From NCBI GenBank assembly GCA_023078555.1, contig CM041204.1, forward strand, positions 1,088,923-1,152,922: DNA of 64,000 nt, given 5' to 3'. Below are positions 11,001 to 23,000 of this stretch, one piece after another. The notes below the pieces were generated by a model that saw only the letters and a program-made list of their open reading frames with translations, was not told the DNA's origin and made no database searches. Positions within the stretch are counted from its first letter, which is position 1, and each line of letters starts with the position of its first letter. Source of the stretch: Ulva prolifera (Eukaryota > Chlorophyta > Ulvophyceae > Ulvales > Ulvaceae). The position numbers and the translations under genes were made by a program.

Positions 11001-12496
11001 TGCGTTATTTGTGGATGGTGTCCAGCTTCACCAGCACGGCAGAGCGACAACAACAGTTGTGGGCATCAAGTGCCTTGATCTACCCGGCTTCCTCTGCAAC
11101 ACAGACTTAGCATGCTATCCACTAGCTTTTATTGGAGGGGAGAAAGAGCCATCGAATTTGCAAGAGTTCATGTCAATCATTTTGAAGCAGTTCAAGGCTC
11201 ACGAACCCAATGGTTCTGTTGACAAAGATGGTATGTGTGCGGGAGCCATTGCTCCCCGGCCTTCTTCCCTGTCACTTCACCATAGGAGCGATGTGGTGCT
11301 TCTAGCACAGTGTTGTGATCCATGCGTGCTGGCATTGCAGGAAAATATTTGGTGGAAGGTCTTCCCATACGGGTCTGGGACACTTATAGGCGGAAATGGC
11401 GGCAGGTATATCCTGTCTTCGTCTTTGCTTTCGCAGACACCCCGGCGAGGCGAGGATGGGCTTTGACAACTGGACACACTGGGTTCAGTGGTTGTGACAG
11501 ATGTGGCATTCGAGGCATTCGCCTGCTTCCCGATGGAATCAAGCTAAACTGGACGGCTTTTGCTGGATATTACCGCCCTTGCACTGCCGTTATCCCCGAC
11601 ATAGACAAAACCGTGCGGCACTCTTGTGCATGGTGCTGAATCAACTTGTCGTCTTACTGGCATAAGCTTGTTCATCTGTATGCAGAAAAAGCGCACCAAG
11701 AAAGTGGAGGTTGGTAAAAAGTGCCAGCAGAAGGAGAAAACCATTAATGTGCAATTCGGGAAGAACGGTCAGCCTGACCAAGCTGCGTTGCAAAGTGTCT
11801 TGGTCGATGATGTGCAGCACCGCGCCCGCAGCACCAAGGCCCTCAACATCACCAAACAGGCTGAGAAGAAGTATAAACTGCCTGAAATGGCAAGAGACGG
11901 CGGCCAGCACTCTGCAAACCCACACACAAGAGAGCAGAGACGTCTCACACGAGGTCCGTTTGCCCCTATTCGTATTGATACTCACGCATGTTGTAGTGGT
12001 AACCCTCGACATCAGTTGATCATGCTATTCAATGGGTATCACATGCTTGCGTGTACAATTGCATGTAATCTCTAATCGCTGTGCCGTTGACTTCAATTCA
12101 CGCTGGTGGTGCAAGCCATAAGCAACACGTCACTGCAGCGACGTGTTTTCTTATCTCGGGTATGCAGATGTTGACTGCGGTGTGCACGATCTGTGCAGAT
12201 TGCGAAGCAGCCTGGGACTCGCGATATAATCATGCCAACGAAAAACACAAGGAGATTGGGTGTCGCGGAGTGAATCCGTTCCAATTGAGCGGCTTGTTGG
12301 GATACGAGTAAGCGCTGTGGTCGACTGATTACTTGGAGATGCTGTCTCTTGCGCTGTCAAGGTTAACTTTGTTTGTATGCAGTTTTCAATTGACTTTCGT
12401 GGATCCCATGTCGCACTCAATACTGTACAGCTTACTTCGTAACTTCATGGAATTGATTTGCAACACCACGAACGGCCTCGAAGTTGATGGCATGGG

Positions 12497-12501
12497 GTTC
12501 T
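12497..12501. repeat. TSD of Copia-1, left copy (GTTCT)
   Basis: GTTCT directly before the left LTR, repeated at 16457-16461 after the right LTR; 5 bp is typical for Copia integration. Confidence 0.9.
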
Positions 12502-13048
12502 TGTGGTGAAACCAGGAGTTTTCAGGAGAATCATAAGCATGGCTCAATAGGAGACTGCTGTGTGAGGGAGCTAGAAGCTAGCATATCAAGAGGTGGTTGT
12601 ACGCATGGTTGCTGTACGCGTGCTCGACGCGATCCCTGAGATAAAGGGACTCAGAAAGCGGGAGCGTTTGTTGTTTTGCACATAGGTAGACATTATGTGT
12701 CTGTGTGCTTGTTTGCATATAAGCCTTGTGTTGACTCCAGTAGGACATCTTGTCTATTGGAGTTAAACACAGGTATGGTGTCCTCTAGCTGACATGCATG
12801 GATATGTGGTTGGTTTGTGCTTGTGGACACATAGTCTGCTGAGTTGGTATAACTCAGCATGTTGAATGCAGGCTGCATGAATCTGTGAGTACTCTAGAGG
12901 GAGACACTCACAGCAGCTGTGTTCTTTCACAGGTATACTTCTACTTAGTGTATACCTCTGTAATCTTGTCTATTGGAGTTAAACACAGGCTGCATGAATC
13001 TGTGAGTACTCTAGAGGGAGACACTCACAGCAGCTGTGTTCTTTCACA
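12502..13048 (+). repeat. Left LTR of Copia-1 (547 bp)
   Basis: TGTGGTGAAACC ... TTCTTTCACA. Contains an internal duplication: a segment of about 78 bp (CTTGTCTATTGG/GGCTGCATGAATC to TTTCACA) appears twice. Confidence 0.95.
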
Positions 13049-13075
13049 GGTTATGGGCTCATTGTGTTAAGCGCA

Positions 13076-15895
13076 ATGGAAGATCAACGAAGCAGCACTC
13101 TCCATGCCGTCCGCAAGCTGAAGCGGGGTGGGGACTACCGGCTGTGGGCTGCACAGTTCCGGGCATCCTTGACTACTATGGGAGTGGAGGGCTGGCTCAC
13201 AGAGGAGCCAGACATGGCTGCACAACAGGAAGTGATGGCGGACGCGAAGGTCCGGAGCAGGATGCTGCTCTGCGTTGAAGACAGAGGTCTGGCGCGCATC
13301 ATCGACCGTGCAGCCACCACCATGGCGGCGTGGCAGCAAGTGCGTGCTGAATACGAGGCGGAGCAGGAGCTTCGGCAACCGCTCTTGGTGAGCGAGCTGA
13401 ATGACATTCGGCAAGGCTCATCGGAGGCATACACGCGGTATGCAGAGAGGGTGCTTGAGGTTCTTGAGAAGCTTCAAGACACCGACTTCGCGGCAGCGGA
13501 TCAGCTGGCCGCGAATGCGCTCGTGCGTGGACTAAAGGAGGCTCCAGAGAGGGGGTCCCTGGTCATGATGCTTACACAGCATGTGAGCGCAGGCTTCAAC
13601 CAGGTCATGAAGGAGCTGAAGGCTGCCGTCAGACTCGTGGAGAGTTCTCAGCAGAGTGCTGGGAACAGAGATGGCAAGGCGATGAACGCCGAGGGCCAGA
13701 AGAAGCGGAAAGAGACGCGGAAATGTTTCAACTGCGGGAAGGTAGGCCACATCCAGAAGGACTGTCGGCAACCGAAGGTGAAGCCTGAGGATCGCCCGCG
13801 GCCGGCAGCAGCAATGGTTGCACAAGCTGCACATCCATCCGAGGGGATGGCAATGGCCACCGGGGCAAGCACTGATGCTCTGCTCTACGACAGCGGATCT
13901 TCTCACCACATTGTACACAATCGCAATGTGATTCGTGACATGAGACCTAGCAGCACCAAGCGAGTGGTTCTGGGAGGTGGTGAGTGCCACGATGTCATGG
14001 GAGAAGGAGAAGTGTGGCTGGATGGAGGCCCAGCGGGCCTGGTGCTGCTGCGTTCGGTGCTATGGGTACCGAGCATGACAGTGAACCTTCTATCAGGGTT
14101 CCTGGCAACTGAAGCAGCTCATGAGTGCACCCAGAAGGGTGACAGATGTGAGATCATGGACGCTAAAGGAGGCATCATCCTCACAGGACAGAAGCGTGGG
14201 CGTGTGTATGAAATGAACTGCGAGATGATGCCCGCAGATGCAGAGCCGGTGGGCTCAGAGACCGGTGAAGACCTGATGGCTCCTGATCTTGGAGAGCCAG
14301 ACATGTATGCGGACATGCCACCACTGGAAGCTGCCAGTGATGCCGAGGACTCGGACGGTGAAGACTCCGACGACGATGCTGGTGATGACGGCAATGAAGA
14401 TGATGGCGATGATGGCGGTGGTGATGCTGGTGATGACGGCAACGCCGATGGTGGTGAAGACCCCGACAATGACGGTGATGCGGGCGCGCCACCCGTAGAA
14501 GAGATACCAGCACACAGGTACCCCAGACGGGAGCGGCGTGCACCTGATGCATTTCAACCCCATGCGTATGCGTACGCTGCGGACGGGCTGACAGATGAAC
14601 CGAAGACGACTGCGGAGGCGCTTGGCCGACCTGATGCGGAGCTCTGGCGTGCATCCATGGACGCAGAGTGGACATCCATCATTGAGAAGAGGGTTCTGGA
14701 CCTCATGACTGAAGTACCAATGGGAAAGAGGGTTCTGCCGATGAAACCAGTCTACAAAATCAAGCGCGATGCGTTTGGAGCAGTTGACAAGTACAAGACC
14801 CGGCTGGTAGTGCTGGGGTGCTTGCAGCGCAAGGGCATGGACTTCGAAGAAGTTTTTGCTCCCACTGCTCAGCAAGCGACATTTCGAGTCATGCTCGCAC
14901 ACGCTGCGGAGCATGATTTTGAGCTGCATCAGTTTGATGTGGCAACAGCTTTCCTGAATGGGGAGCTTGACCCGACCGACGAGGTGTACGTTCGGATGCC
15001 GGAGGCATTCGGCGGCCGCACATACAGACTGCGGAAAGCTCTGTATGGGCTGAAGCAGGCTGCGCGTGCCTGGCACGCCAAGCTGCTGAGCGAGCTCACC
15101 CGTCTCGGATTCACTGCATCGGAGTCGGACCCATGCATGTTCTACAAAGGTGAAGGGCAGCGGCGAGTCTACATTCTGATCTACGTGGACGACGGTATAA
15201 TCATCGGCAGGAAGCAGATGGTTCAGGCAGCCTTGGCGGCAATCGCCGGCGCCTTTGAGATCAAGGACATCGGGAAGGTCACCTACTTCCTGGGTCTGCA
15301 GCTTCGGAGGGACCGTGAGCTAGGGCAGATGTGGTTGGGTCAGCCGAAGTATGCCCGTGATGTGCTGGAGCGTTTCGGCATGTCTGACAGCAAAGCGGTC
15401 ACCACACCGCTGGAGGCAAACACAGATGCTGATTACGCTGGTGAACCTGACTCTAGAAAGAGCACCTCAGGTGCAGTTGTACTCATGCATGGTGGTCCTG
15501 TGGTCTGGAAATCCAAGTTGCAGACTGTGGTAGCTTGCTCAACATGTGAGGCTGAGTATGTGGCAGCAGCTGCAGCGGTGAAGGAGGTGTTGTGGGTTCG
15601 CAAGCTCATGGCTGAGCTGAGTGGGCAGATGCAGCGTATTCGGCTGTATGGGGACAACCAGTCCGCCCTTGTTTTGATGAAGCAGCATACTCCAGGAGCA
15701 GCTGGTAGGACAAAGCACATAGACATTGCGTTTCATTTTGTCCGCCACCGTGTGATGCAAGGAGACATTGAAGCAGTGTTTGTCAAGACAGAGGAGATGA
15801 AGGCTGACATCCTCACCAAGGCGCTTCCAGGCCCGAAGCAGGAGGCTGGAGCAAAGGCGCTGGGAATGCAGATCTCTCAGATTGAATCAGTCTGA
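13076..15895 (+). CDS. Copia-1 Gag-Pol polyprotein with internal deletions
   Basis: ATG at 13076, TGA at 15893; 939 residues. Gag (UBN2-like) has the CX2CX4HX4C zinc knuckle CFNCGKVGHIQKDC near residue 217. The aspartic protease motif LLYDSGSSHHI is near residue 271. After the protease the ORF passes into a Gly/Asp-rich acidic spacer (about 400-470) and then directly to RT (VYKIKRDAFG, LYGLKQAARAW, YVDDGIII near 702): the integrase HHCC and DDE domains are absent. RT ends in VTTPLEAN and continues immediately into RNase H DADYAGEPDSRKSTSG, so roughly 100 residues that normally join them (the YRSAVGSLMYL...DI region) are also gone. Both deletions keep the frame. Confidence 0.9.
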   Translation: MEDQRSSTLHAVRKLKRGGDYRLWAAQFRASLTTMGVEGWLTEEPDMAAQQEVMADAKVRSRMLLCVEDRGLARIIDRAATTMAAWQQVRAEYEAEQELRQPLLVSELNDIRQGSSEAYTRYAERVLEVLEKLQDTDFAAADQLAANALVRGLKEAPERGSLVMMLTQHVSAGFNQVMKELKAAVRLVESSQQSAGNRDGKAMNAEGQKKRKETRKCFNCGKVGHIQKDCRQPKVKPEDRPRPAAAMVAQAAHPSEGMAMATGASTDALLYDSGSSHHIVHNRNVIRDMRPSSTKRVVLGGGECHDVMGEGEVWLDGGPAGLVLLRSVLWVPSMTVNLLSGFLATEAAHECTQKGDRCEIMDAKGGIILTGQKRGRVYEMNCEMMPADAEPVGSETGEDLMAPDLGEPDMYADMPPLEAASDAEDSDGEDSDDDAGDDGNEDDGDDGGGDAGDDGNADGGEDPDNDGDAGAPPVEEIPAHRYPRRERRAPDAFQPHAYAYAADGLTDEPKTTAEALGRPDAELWRASMDAEWTSIIEKRVLDLMTEVPMGKRVLPMKPVYKIKRDAFGAVDKYKTRLVVLGCLQRKGMDFEEVFAPTAQQATFRVMLAHAAEHDFELHQFDVATAFLNGELDPTDEVYVRMPEAFGGRTYRLRKALYGLKQAARAWHAKLLSELTRLGFTASESDPCMFYKGEGQRRVYILIYVDDGIIIGRKQMVQAALAAIAGAFEIKDIGKVTYFLGLQLRRDRELGQMWLGQPKYARDVLERFGMSDSKAVTTPLEANTDADYAGEPDSRKSTSGAVVLMHGGPVVWKSKLQTVVACSTCEAEYVAAAAAVKEVLWVRKLMAELSGQMQRIRLYGDNQSALVLMKQHTPGAAGRTKHIDIAFHFVRHRVMQGDIEAVFVKTEEMKADILTKALPGPKQEAGAKALGMQISQIESV

Positions 15896-15909
15896 TGATT
15901 CAGGGGGGC

Positions 15910-16456
15910 TGTGGTGAAACCAGGAGTTTTCAGGAGAATCATAAGCATGGCTCAATAGGAGACTGCTGTGTGAGGGAGCTAGAAGCTAGCATATCAAGAG
16001 GTGGTTGTACGCATGGTTGCTGTACGCGTGCTCGACGCGATCCCTGAGATAAAGGGACTCAGAAAGCGGGAGCGTTTGTTGTTTTGCACATAGGTAGACA
16101 TTATGTGTCTGTGTGCTTGTTTGCATATAAGCCTTGTGTTGACTCCAGTAGGACATCTTGTCTATTGGAGTTAAACACAGGTATGGTGTCCTCTAGCTGA
16201 CATGCATGGATATGTGGTTGGTTTGTGCTTGTGGACACATAGTCTGCTGAGTTGGTATAACTCAGCATGTTGAATGCAGGCTGCATGAATCTGTGAGTAC
16301 TCTAGAGGGAGACACTCACAGCAGCTGTGTTCTTTCACAGGTATACTTCTACTTAGTGTATACCTCTGTAATCTTGTCTATTGGAGTTAAACACAGGCTG
16401 CATGAATCTGTGAGTACTCTAGAGGGAGACACTCACAGCAGCTGTGTTCTTTCACA
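15910..16456 (+). repeat. Right LTR of Copia-1 (547 bp)
   Basis: Same length and, by eye, same sequence as the left LTR; followed by TSD GTTCT at 16457-16461. Confidence 0.95.
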
Positions 16457-18160
16457 GTTCTTCCTGGCAGGCCAACTGCAAGATCGGATGGACACTTTCA
16501 GTGAGAAATTTGAGTATCCAAGTGCATACAATCGCCGCCCACCGAAATTCCGTCGGTAAGCCTCACTTCTCCAAGAATTCAATGTAATCGTGGCTATCCA
16601 TGTTGAGCTCCATTGACTGCAGGGGAATCCCATTTTCAAAGTGGCTCTTTGAAGAGTTGAACACCGGTGTGGAGATTACCATTGCCATGATCATGTACGT
16701 AGCAAGATCAGAAATTCATCCAGGGATCTTGAAGATGTGGGCCCATTTGCGGAAGTTCACCTTGTACTTCCTACACTATCGACCAGGGCAACACACCGAC
16801 GCACAGATTTTAGACGCACAGAGGGAATTGTTCCAATTTGGTGAGTATGCAGAACAACACTTGCATTGCAAGTCCTTGACATGTCTTGTCCACCGTTGCT
16901 TTGCTCACATACCTCAGCAAGTCATGGCCACGTTGCCTGGAGCGTATCTACGTGAGGATTGGGGAGAGAGAATGATTCGTCACACGAAGGGCGCAATTAC
17001 TGGACATGCAACGAAGCACGCAGCAAGAGCATCTGCCGGCGTATGTCTGGTTGAAATGGGGCTGCGCGCCAACCAACAGCAACACCCGTCCATTGATGAG
17101 CCTTTGCGCGCAATTCGTCCGACACCGTCACCACGACCAAAGGACACGGGCGACGACTATGGCACCTTGCTGCACACCCTGTCACCTGCCTACACCGGCG
17201 AAGATCGAGATGAGGTGTGTAATTGTACTAGCATCCGTGCAACGTGTTCTGTGGCCCAATTTGCAGTGACAACCGCACTGTACCTACTGTCTCCAGATTT
17301 GCATGTTTTCAGGTGAGTAGATTCGCCAAGTGCCTCACGGAAATGGCAGATAGGGTAGGCAGAGCTCACAGAGTTGAAGGAGAACTGGAGATAGCCGGTA
17401 AGTTGAAAGCAGAACATATCAAGGGCACTAAGAACAGACAGAAAGGCGGCATTGACCATGAAGATGATCAGAAGGCTGAAGTGCAGTGCTCAGACTCTGC
17501 GACCATTCATCGCGGAGCATTTGTAGTCCGAACTGCGGTCGGCACCAAGGCATATGGGCGTACCCACTCAGATCAGTATGTGTATGTTCCCTTCCGGGCT
17601 GGTGGGGCACACAATGCATGTGTGATGCGTATCAGTCAACTGTTGCTAGTGAAACGGGCGGGTATGGGCTGGCCGAATGACGAGGCCAGGTTTGCAGTGG
17701 GGAAAATGTGGGACCATCTTGCTGTGAGGAAGGGTGTCGGATTGGAGACTCACTTCAACGATGATCCAGCATTAGGAGCATGTACCATCCCGAGGGCCCT
17801 TTTCTTGGCACCAAAACGGCGTAGAATGGGCTATAGGATTGCAGTTTTTCTGCGACAGATTCACTGTCCTTGTGTGTACATTCCTGACCCGGCTGGTGAC
17901 ACCTTCATGACAGTGGGGAAAATGGGATATCATGGTAGGATGGACTTGCAGTGGGAGTCCGGGAGTTGGCTCCCGTGTGATGAAGATTGTGATGAGAGGT
18001 AATCACGGTCTTGTGTAATTCATAAAGAAAATACAACTCAATAGCTTCTAGTCGTGTGTTTGGGCTTCTGTTGGCCGTGTCATATTAACCTCAGAGCCGA
18101 CATATCTCTGTCACCGTCGCCGTCAAAGGCACAATGAGCACAATTTCGTCCCTTTGGGAG

Positions 18161-18957
18161 ATTCCAAGCAGCCTCTGAGCTGTCCGTAGCGACAGGCTCG
18201 CAGAAGTGTGAGATTGCAGTGCTGTGGGCACGGTGCAAGTCACTGCAGCACACGGCCATGCACTGCATCAAGGTCTGATGTTGCTTCTCTGTCATCCATG
18301 CATCAACATACTGGTGACTCTGCCTGCCAAAGTTGAGATCCAAATTCCAAGCAGCCTCTGAGCTGTCCGTAGCGACAGGCTCGCAGAAGTGTGAGATTGC
18401 AGTGATGTGGGCACGGTGCAAGTCACTGCAGCACACGGCCATGCACTGCATCAAGGTCTGATGCTGCTCTTCTGTCATCCATGCATAAACATACTGGTGA
18501 CTCTGCCTGCCAAAGTTGAGATCCAAATTCCAAGCAGCCTCTGAGCTGTCCGTAGCGACAGGCTAGCAGGAGTGTGAGATGGCAGTGCTGTGGGCACAGT
18601 GCAAGTCACTGCAGCACACGGCCATGCACTGCATCAAGGTCTGATGCTGCTCTTCTGTCATCCATGCATAAACATACTGGTGACTCTGCCTGCCAAAGTT
18701 GAGATCCAAATTCCAAGCAGCCTCTGAGCTGTCCGTAGCGACAGGCTAGCAGGAGTGTGAGATGGCAGTGCTGTGGGCACCGTGCAAGTCACTGCAGCAC
18801 ACGGCCATGCACTGCATCAAGGTCTGATGCTGCTCTTCTGTCATCCATGCATAAACATACTGGTGACTCTGCCTGCCAAAGTCGAGATCCAAATTCCAAG
18901 CAGTCTCTGAGCTGTCCGTAGCGACAGGCTCGCAGGAGTGTGAGATTGCAGTGCTAT
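18161..18957 (-). repeat. 183-bp tandem repeat encoding a 61-residue unit on the minus strand
   Basis: ATTCCAAGCAGCCTCTGAGC recurs at 18161, 18344, 18527, 18710 and (one change) 18893, a period of 183 bp = 61 codons. On the minus strand each unit reads ...WMTE(E/K)QHQTLMQCMAVCC...EPVATDSSE(A/T)AWN..., staying in frame from unit to unit. In units 3 and 4 the same GAG codon (CEP) is a TAG stop, so the longest present ORF (18080-18526) covers just over two units. No family recognised. It lies in CACTA-2 between its two genes. Confidence 0.9.
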
Positions 18958-18965
18958 GGGTATAC

Positions 18966-20040
18966 AGGCACAGCATGATCGAGGCAACTATGTGCACTAA
19001 TGATTTTCAGTATTGTGAAAGTGAGCGAGTATACCCCTGGTACACGGTGTTGCATTGCAAGCGTCGCTTGGTTGCTTGAACAAACACCAACTTGCCTTAT
19101 TGCACTACGCAGGGACGATACGTATGTACATAGTCAAGCACGACCAAGAGTAGTAGAGAATGTTGCACTCACGACAGGAGGAGTCGTAGGTGTAAGGTTG
19201 GAACAACACAAACGCAGAAAATGCCAATTATACATCTGCAGACAAGGGTTCATGACTCATGGAAACCAATGCTTCCACATATAAGCAGAAGCCTAGCACG
19301 TGGCAAAGGTGCAGACATATTCCATGAGCATGTCGAGGTGGATATCCACTCAATTGTCCCCGCAGTTGTGAATGAGGACAGACACGTCGATATACAAAAT
19401 ACCATCGTTATTCATTATTCATTAGAGGTACCTCTTACATCGTTGACTGAATGGATCCGTATGCCCGGAGTAACATCATGAAGGCACCTCACTAGTACTG
19501 CAGCGCAGGCTAGACGCTACATATCGCCAGTTGCGTTTGATGTGCACAATCTTTCAAAATTATTGACTATCCATTTCACATTGTACATGTCGATTATAAA
19601 CTCATGCTCGTGTCAAATAATTTTGAAAACGAGTGCACACGAAATACTTGCGTACAACGCATCGTGCGCTGAAGGTCGATGTGGCTACGAGTGCATCAGG
19701 CCAACCAGTTCAATCACTAATTGCAAGGCGATGATGACTGAGCGAGGCAATTTCAGAATGCATGTGCACGTAATCATGCACAAAAGCGTCAGCGAGTGAC
19801 CATGTTTCCAATCTTGGCGCATACATTTTGCGTCCGTTCAACGTCGAGATGAGGGGGTGTCTATAGCGGACCGGGCAACGTCCACGCGCTTGTTCGAAAT
19901 TTCAGTTCGAATGATGCGTTTGGATTCCAAAAGCAGCACCAGCGACTACGGCACACGTAAGCCATGCAACTTCGCTGTAGCTGTACAATCCTAATTGTAT
20001 TGCGGCGTTATAACTGCCGCGTTCCAAAGAGACCGTTGCC
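18966..20040. other. No gene seen inside CACTA-2
   Basis: AT-richer stretch between the satellite and the next gene; short ORFs only, no splice-supported coding sequence. It presumably holds the promoter of the gene starting at 20041. Confidence 0.5.
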
Positions 20041-23000
20041 ATGGCAGAGCAAGCGCCACCTCCTCGAGTGAGGGACTTGACAGCTCTAATCGTGGTGATA
20101 GATGACAAGGAGCTGCATATTTCGCTTTTGAAACGGAAGAACGTTTCGGAGGAAGACTTCCTGACCAGTCGTGCTGCCGAGTTTGGACGCAAGGTCAACT
20201 CACGATGTTTCCGGCTATATCACAGCGTTGCAGGCGCACGTGAAGTCGACGACCACTCTGTAGATGAGATCTTCGAGTCGCAAGTCATTATCCCGTACGA
20301 GCAGAAAATGCTATGGCCACATGCGGTGCACGGCACGACAGGTGTCATCCGTCTAGATCCGCCGCGGTCCGGGGAGACTGTGCCGTCCCCGACAAGGCAG
20401 AGCCATCAAAGCGGCAACAGAATTGCGAGAAGAGCTGCTCATGTGCGTGCCGTGATCGTCTTCGGGCGTATCTCGTTCATGCAGCGCGTGATTGTTAGGA
20501 GCCGATGATTGGCATTCAATCCAACATCGGAATTTCGATGTTGAATGAGTCGCACGGTGCTTGCAGGCTGAAAAGGAAATGAACATCAAGCTGCAACTTT
20601 TCATGCCTCGCGTTACGGTTGCAGCATTCACTTATGCGGCCATGCACCTGCCCATTTCGAAATTCGCCACTCTCCCATCACTTGCCTTGGGAGCTGTGAT
20701 CTCAAGCCTCATCCGCAAGCTGCTAAGGGATCCGGAGGTTGACGCATGGAATCTGGAGGAAGCAATCGCAAGGCTGACGCCAGAGGTATGGCCGATTCAG
20801 AATGTTGTGAAGGAGGAGGAGCAACCGGTGGCGCCAAGGGCAATCTACACCAACCGAGGCAACTGCGCTGCTGCAGGAAGTCGAAGGCCTGAAGCAATTC
20901 CGAAATGCGTGGTCGATTAAGAAGAGCCGGACTGAGATTTTGCGAATGGTGTTTCAATACATCGACAGATGCTGCGAGCATGAGCTCAAGCCCGATGCTG
21001 CCAAGGAAGCCAAGGCCGCTTTCAGACAGGTATCCAAGGTCATTGACACCGACAATTCAAGAAAAATACGGACCTCATGTGATCTTATCTTCTTATCATG
21101 GGCTCAGGTCCTGCAGAGGACTGAAAATCTGGAAGATTTGCTGACAGATGAGCCATGGGAATTTTCGGTGGATGACCGAAAGCCGATCGTCGAGGGCCTG
21201 CAAAAGGCCATTGACGAGCTCGCAGCTTTCAAGAAGCCACTGGGCGCGAAAAAGTACCGAGAAGAGACCAGAAGAGCGGTCAGTGGATTGGCCACATCCA
21301 AGAAGACTGGTGTCGTACGTGATCTATATCTGACACCACACCACATGATACAATTGTGCTCCATGTAGCAAATGTCATGATCATGTACAAGGACGTCTTG
21401 TATGCAGGGGCTGCGGGCTTTGAAAGCGGAGTTTGGAGACATGTTGCAATTTGACAAGACGCTGGACGGGGCACTCGATGCAACCATGCCTGTTGGCAAA
21501 TCGACGCAAGAGCTGCAGAAATATGAAAATCTACAGGCATGGGGTGACGATTGGGGAACCCCCTTCTACAGCACAGATAAGTCTCCGCTTTACCCCATCT
21601 ACCAACAGCGTTCTTTGCAAAAGCCTCAAAATCAAACAGAGAAACAGCTGCTTGAAAAGCCAGAAGAGTTTACTCTGAAAAGGCTCTTTGCTGCATCCGG
21701 TCAGAATGTCAGCGCCGGTTACATGCTCTTCCAGACACGGCATCCCCTGCTCGTATGGACAGTTCCAGTGCCACAATTTGATGGACAGTCGCGAGCATAC
21801 TCACACGAGTCCGACGAGACGGACATTGATGCAAATTCTGACGAGGATCTGTTGCCCGATAACCAGCCCTCGGGACAGGGGGTGCCCCCAACATCCCGCA
21901 CCAGTATCGAAGGTCCGAGGTCAGGCCGCCTGCATGTGGCGGGTGTCTTGATGCTGAATTGCATCGTGCCATATGTGGTACGATTTCGAATGCATGGGCG
22001 ATGCCCCGGTCGTGCCTGTGTCACTAGGTACGCACCGAAACCAATGTGAACGGCGCTCACAAGAGAAGAAAATACACGCAGGCTGCCCTATTCAAGATCC
22101 ATGGGTTGCAACCTCCGCACGAGCTCATAAACTTCACTGAAGCTCTCAACACAACAGTTCCATTGAGACCAAGCCTGGGGGCACACCAAGAGGCTGACGT
22201 GGCAGATGATGAAGATTCAGATGGAGCAGAGTTTGAATCCGACCATGAAGACGGGGAGCCTACACAGCAGGCAGCAGCAGCAACAGTGAACTTGAGGGCA
22301 GAAAGAAGAAGCCGTCGAGGCAATGCCCCAAGGAAGTCGCCATTGCAGGGGTCATCTGCTACAGCCCGGCCAACGGGTGTGAACTCAGCGTCAACAGGAT
22401 CTGGGAGGAAGCGCAAGGTGGTCAGCGTGGCAAAGCAGTCTACCCAGCTATCAAGTGATGATGAAACTGCTGCGGTATGTCCGCTGCTGTTTATGAGTGC
22501 ACCGGACAGATGTGACTACTCATGCCTGTGCCCGTCCCCAAGGCAAACTCGAGTGCTGCACTTACTTCACAGCATAGCCGGTGGCACTGCAGGAGCCAGA
22601 CACCGAGGAACATGAGATTGCACCAGCAGCTGCGGCTGCCCCGTCTAGGAGGAAGCGCAAGGTGGTCAGCGTGGCAAAGCAGTCTACCCAGCTATCAAGT
22701 GATGATGAAACTGCTGCGGTATGTCCACTGCTGTTTATGAGTGCACCGGACAGATGTGACTACTCATGCCTGTGCCCGTCCCCAAGGCAAACTCGAGTGC
22801 TGCACTTACTTCACAGCATAGCCGGTGGCACTGCAGGAGCCAGACACCGAGGAACATGAGATTGCACCAGCAGCTGCGGTTGCCCCGTCTAGGAGGAAGC
22901 GCAAGGTGGTCAGCGTGGCAAAGCAGTCTACCCAGCTATCAAGTGATGATGAAGCTGCTGCGGTATGTCCACTGCTGGTTATGAGTGCACCGGACAGATG

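Larger units (their letters stand above)
12502..16456 (+). mobile_element. Copia-1: young, internally deleted Copia element
   Basis: 3,955 bp, with two 547-bp LTRs (TG...CA) that I read as identical, a 5-bp TSD, a PBS-like GGTTATGGGCTC right after the left LTR (13049), a polypurine tract CAGGGGGGC before the right LTR (15901-15909) and one long ORF. Identical LTRs mean very recent insertion, yet the ORF lacks integrase and part of the RT/RNase H connection, so the element probably moved using proteins from a complete relative. Confidence 0.95.
9188..18002 (+). pseudogene. TNP2-type CACTA transposase, disrupted by a Copia insertion
   Basis: Transposase (tnp2 family, PF02992-like). Exons read as 9188-9745, 9840-10282, 10403-10606, 10683-11230, 11341-11612, 11686-about 11950, 12168-12307, 12383-12501 plus 16462-16555, 16623-17214 and 17313-18002 (TAA). 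N-terminal zinc finger WFWCRKCGKKV...H...H; a CG..RY block (CVNCGNLRYSK) then YILKLDDVVRHMF; the core region with FADTPARRGWALTTGHTGF and GCDRC, which parallels the DfPA...sGw...ac..C signature of TNP2; the LLGYD/FQLTFVDPM segment spans an intron and matches the conserved DPM-H region. The exon carrying this segment is split by Copia-1 at 12501/16462; removing Copia and one TSD copy restores the frame, so the gene was intact before insertion. The exon 6/7 junction is uncertain. A C-terminal 230-residue exon follows with no domain I recognise. Confidence 0.8.

Noticed and set aside
9188-18002. Assignment of the transposases to the KDZ (Kyakuja/Dileera/Zisupton) superfamily
   Set aside because: The CG..RY block, the DTPARRGW...GCDRC segment and the DPM segment match TNP2/EnSpm better, and CACTA-type ends are present.
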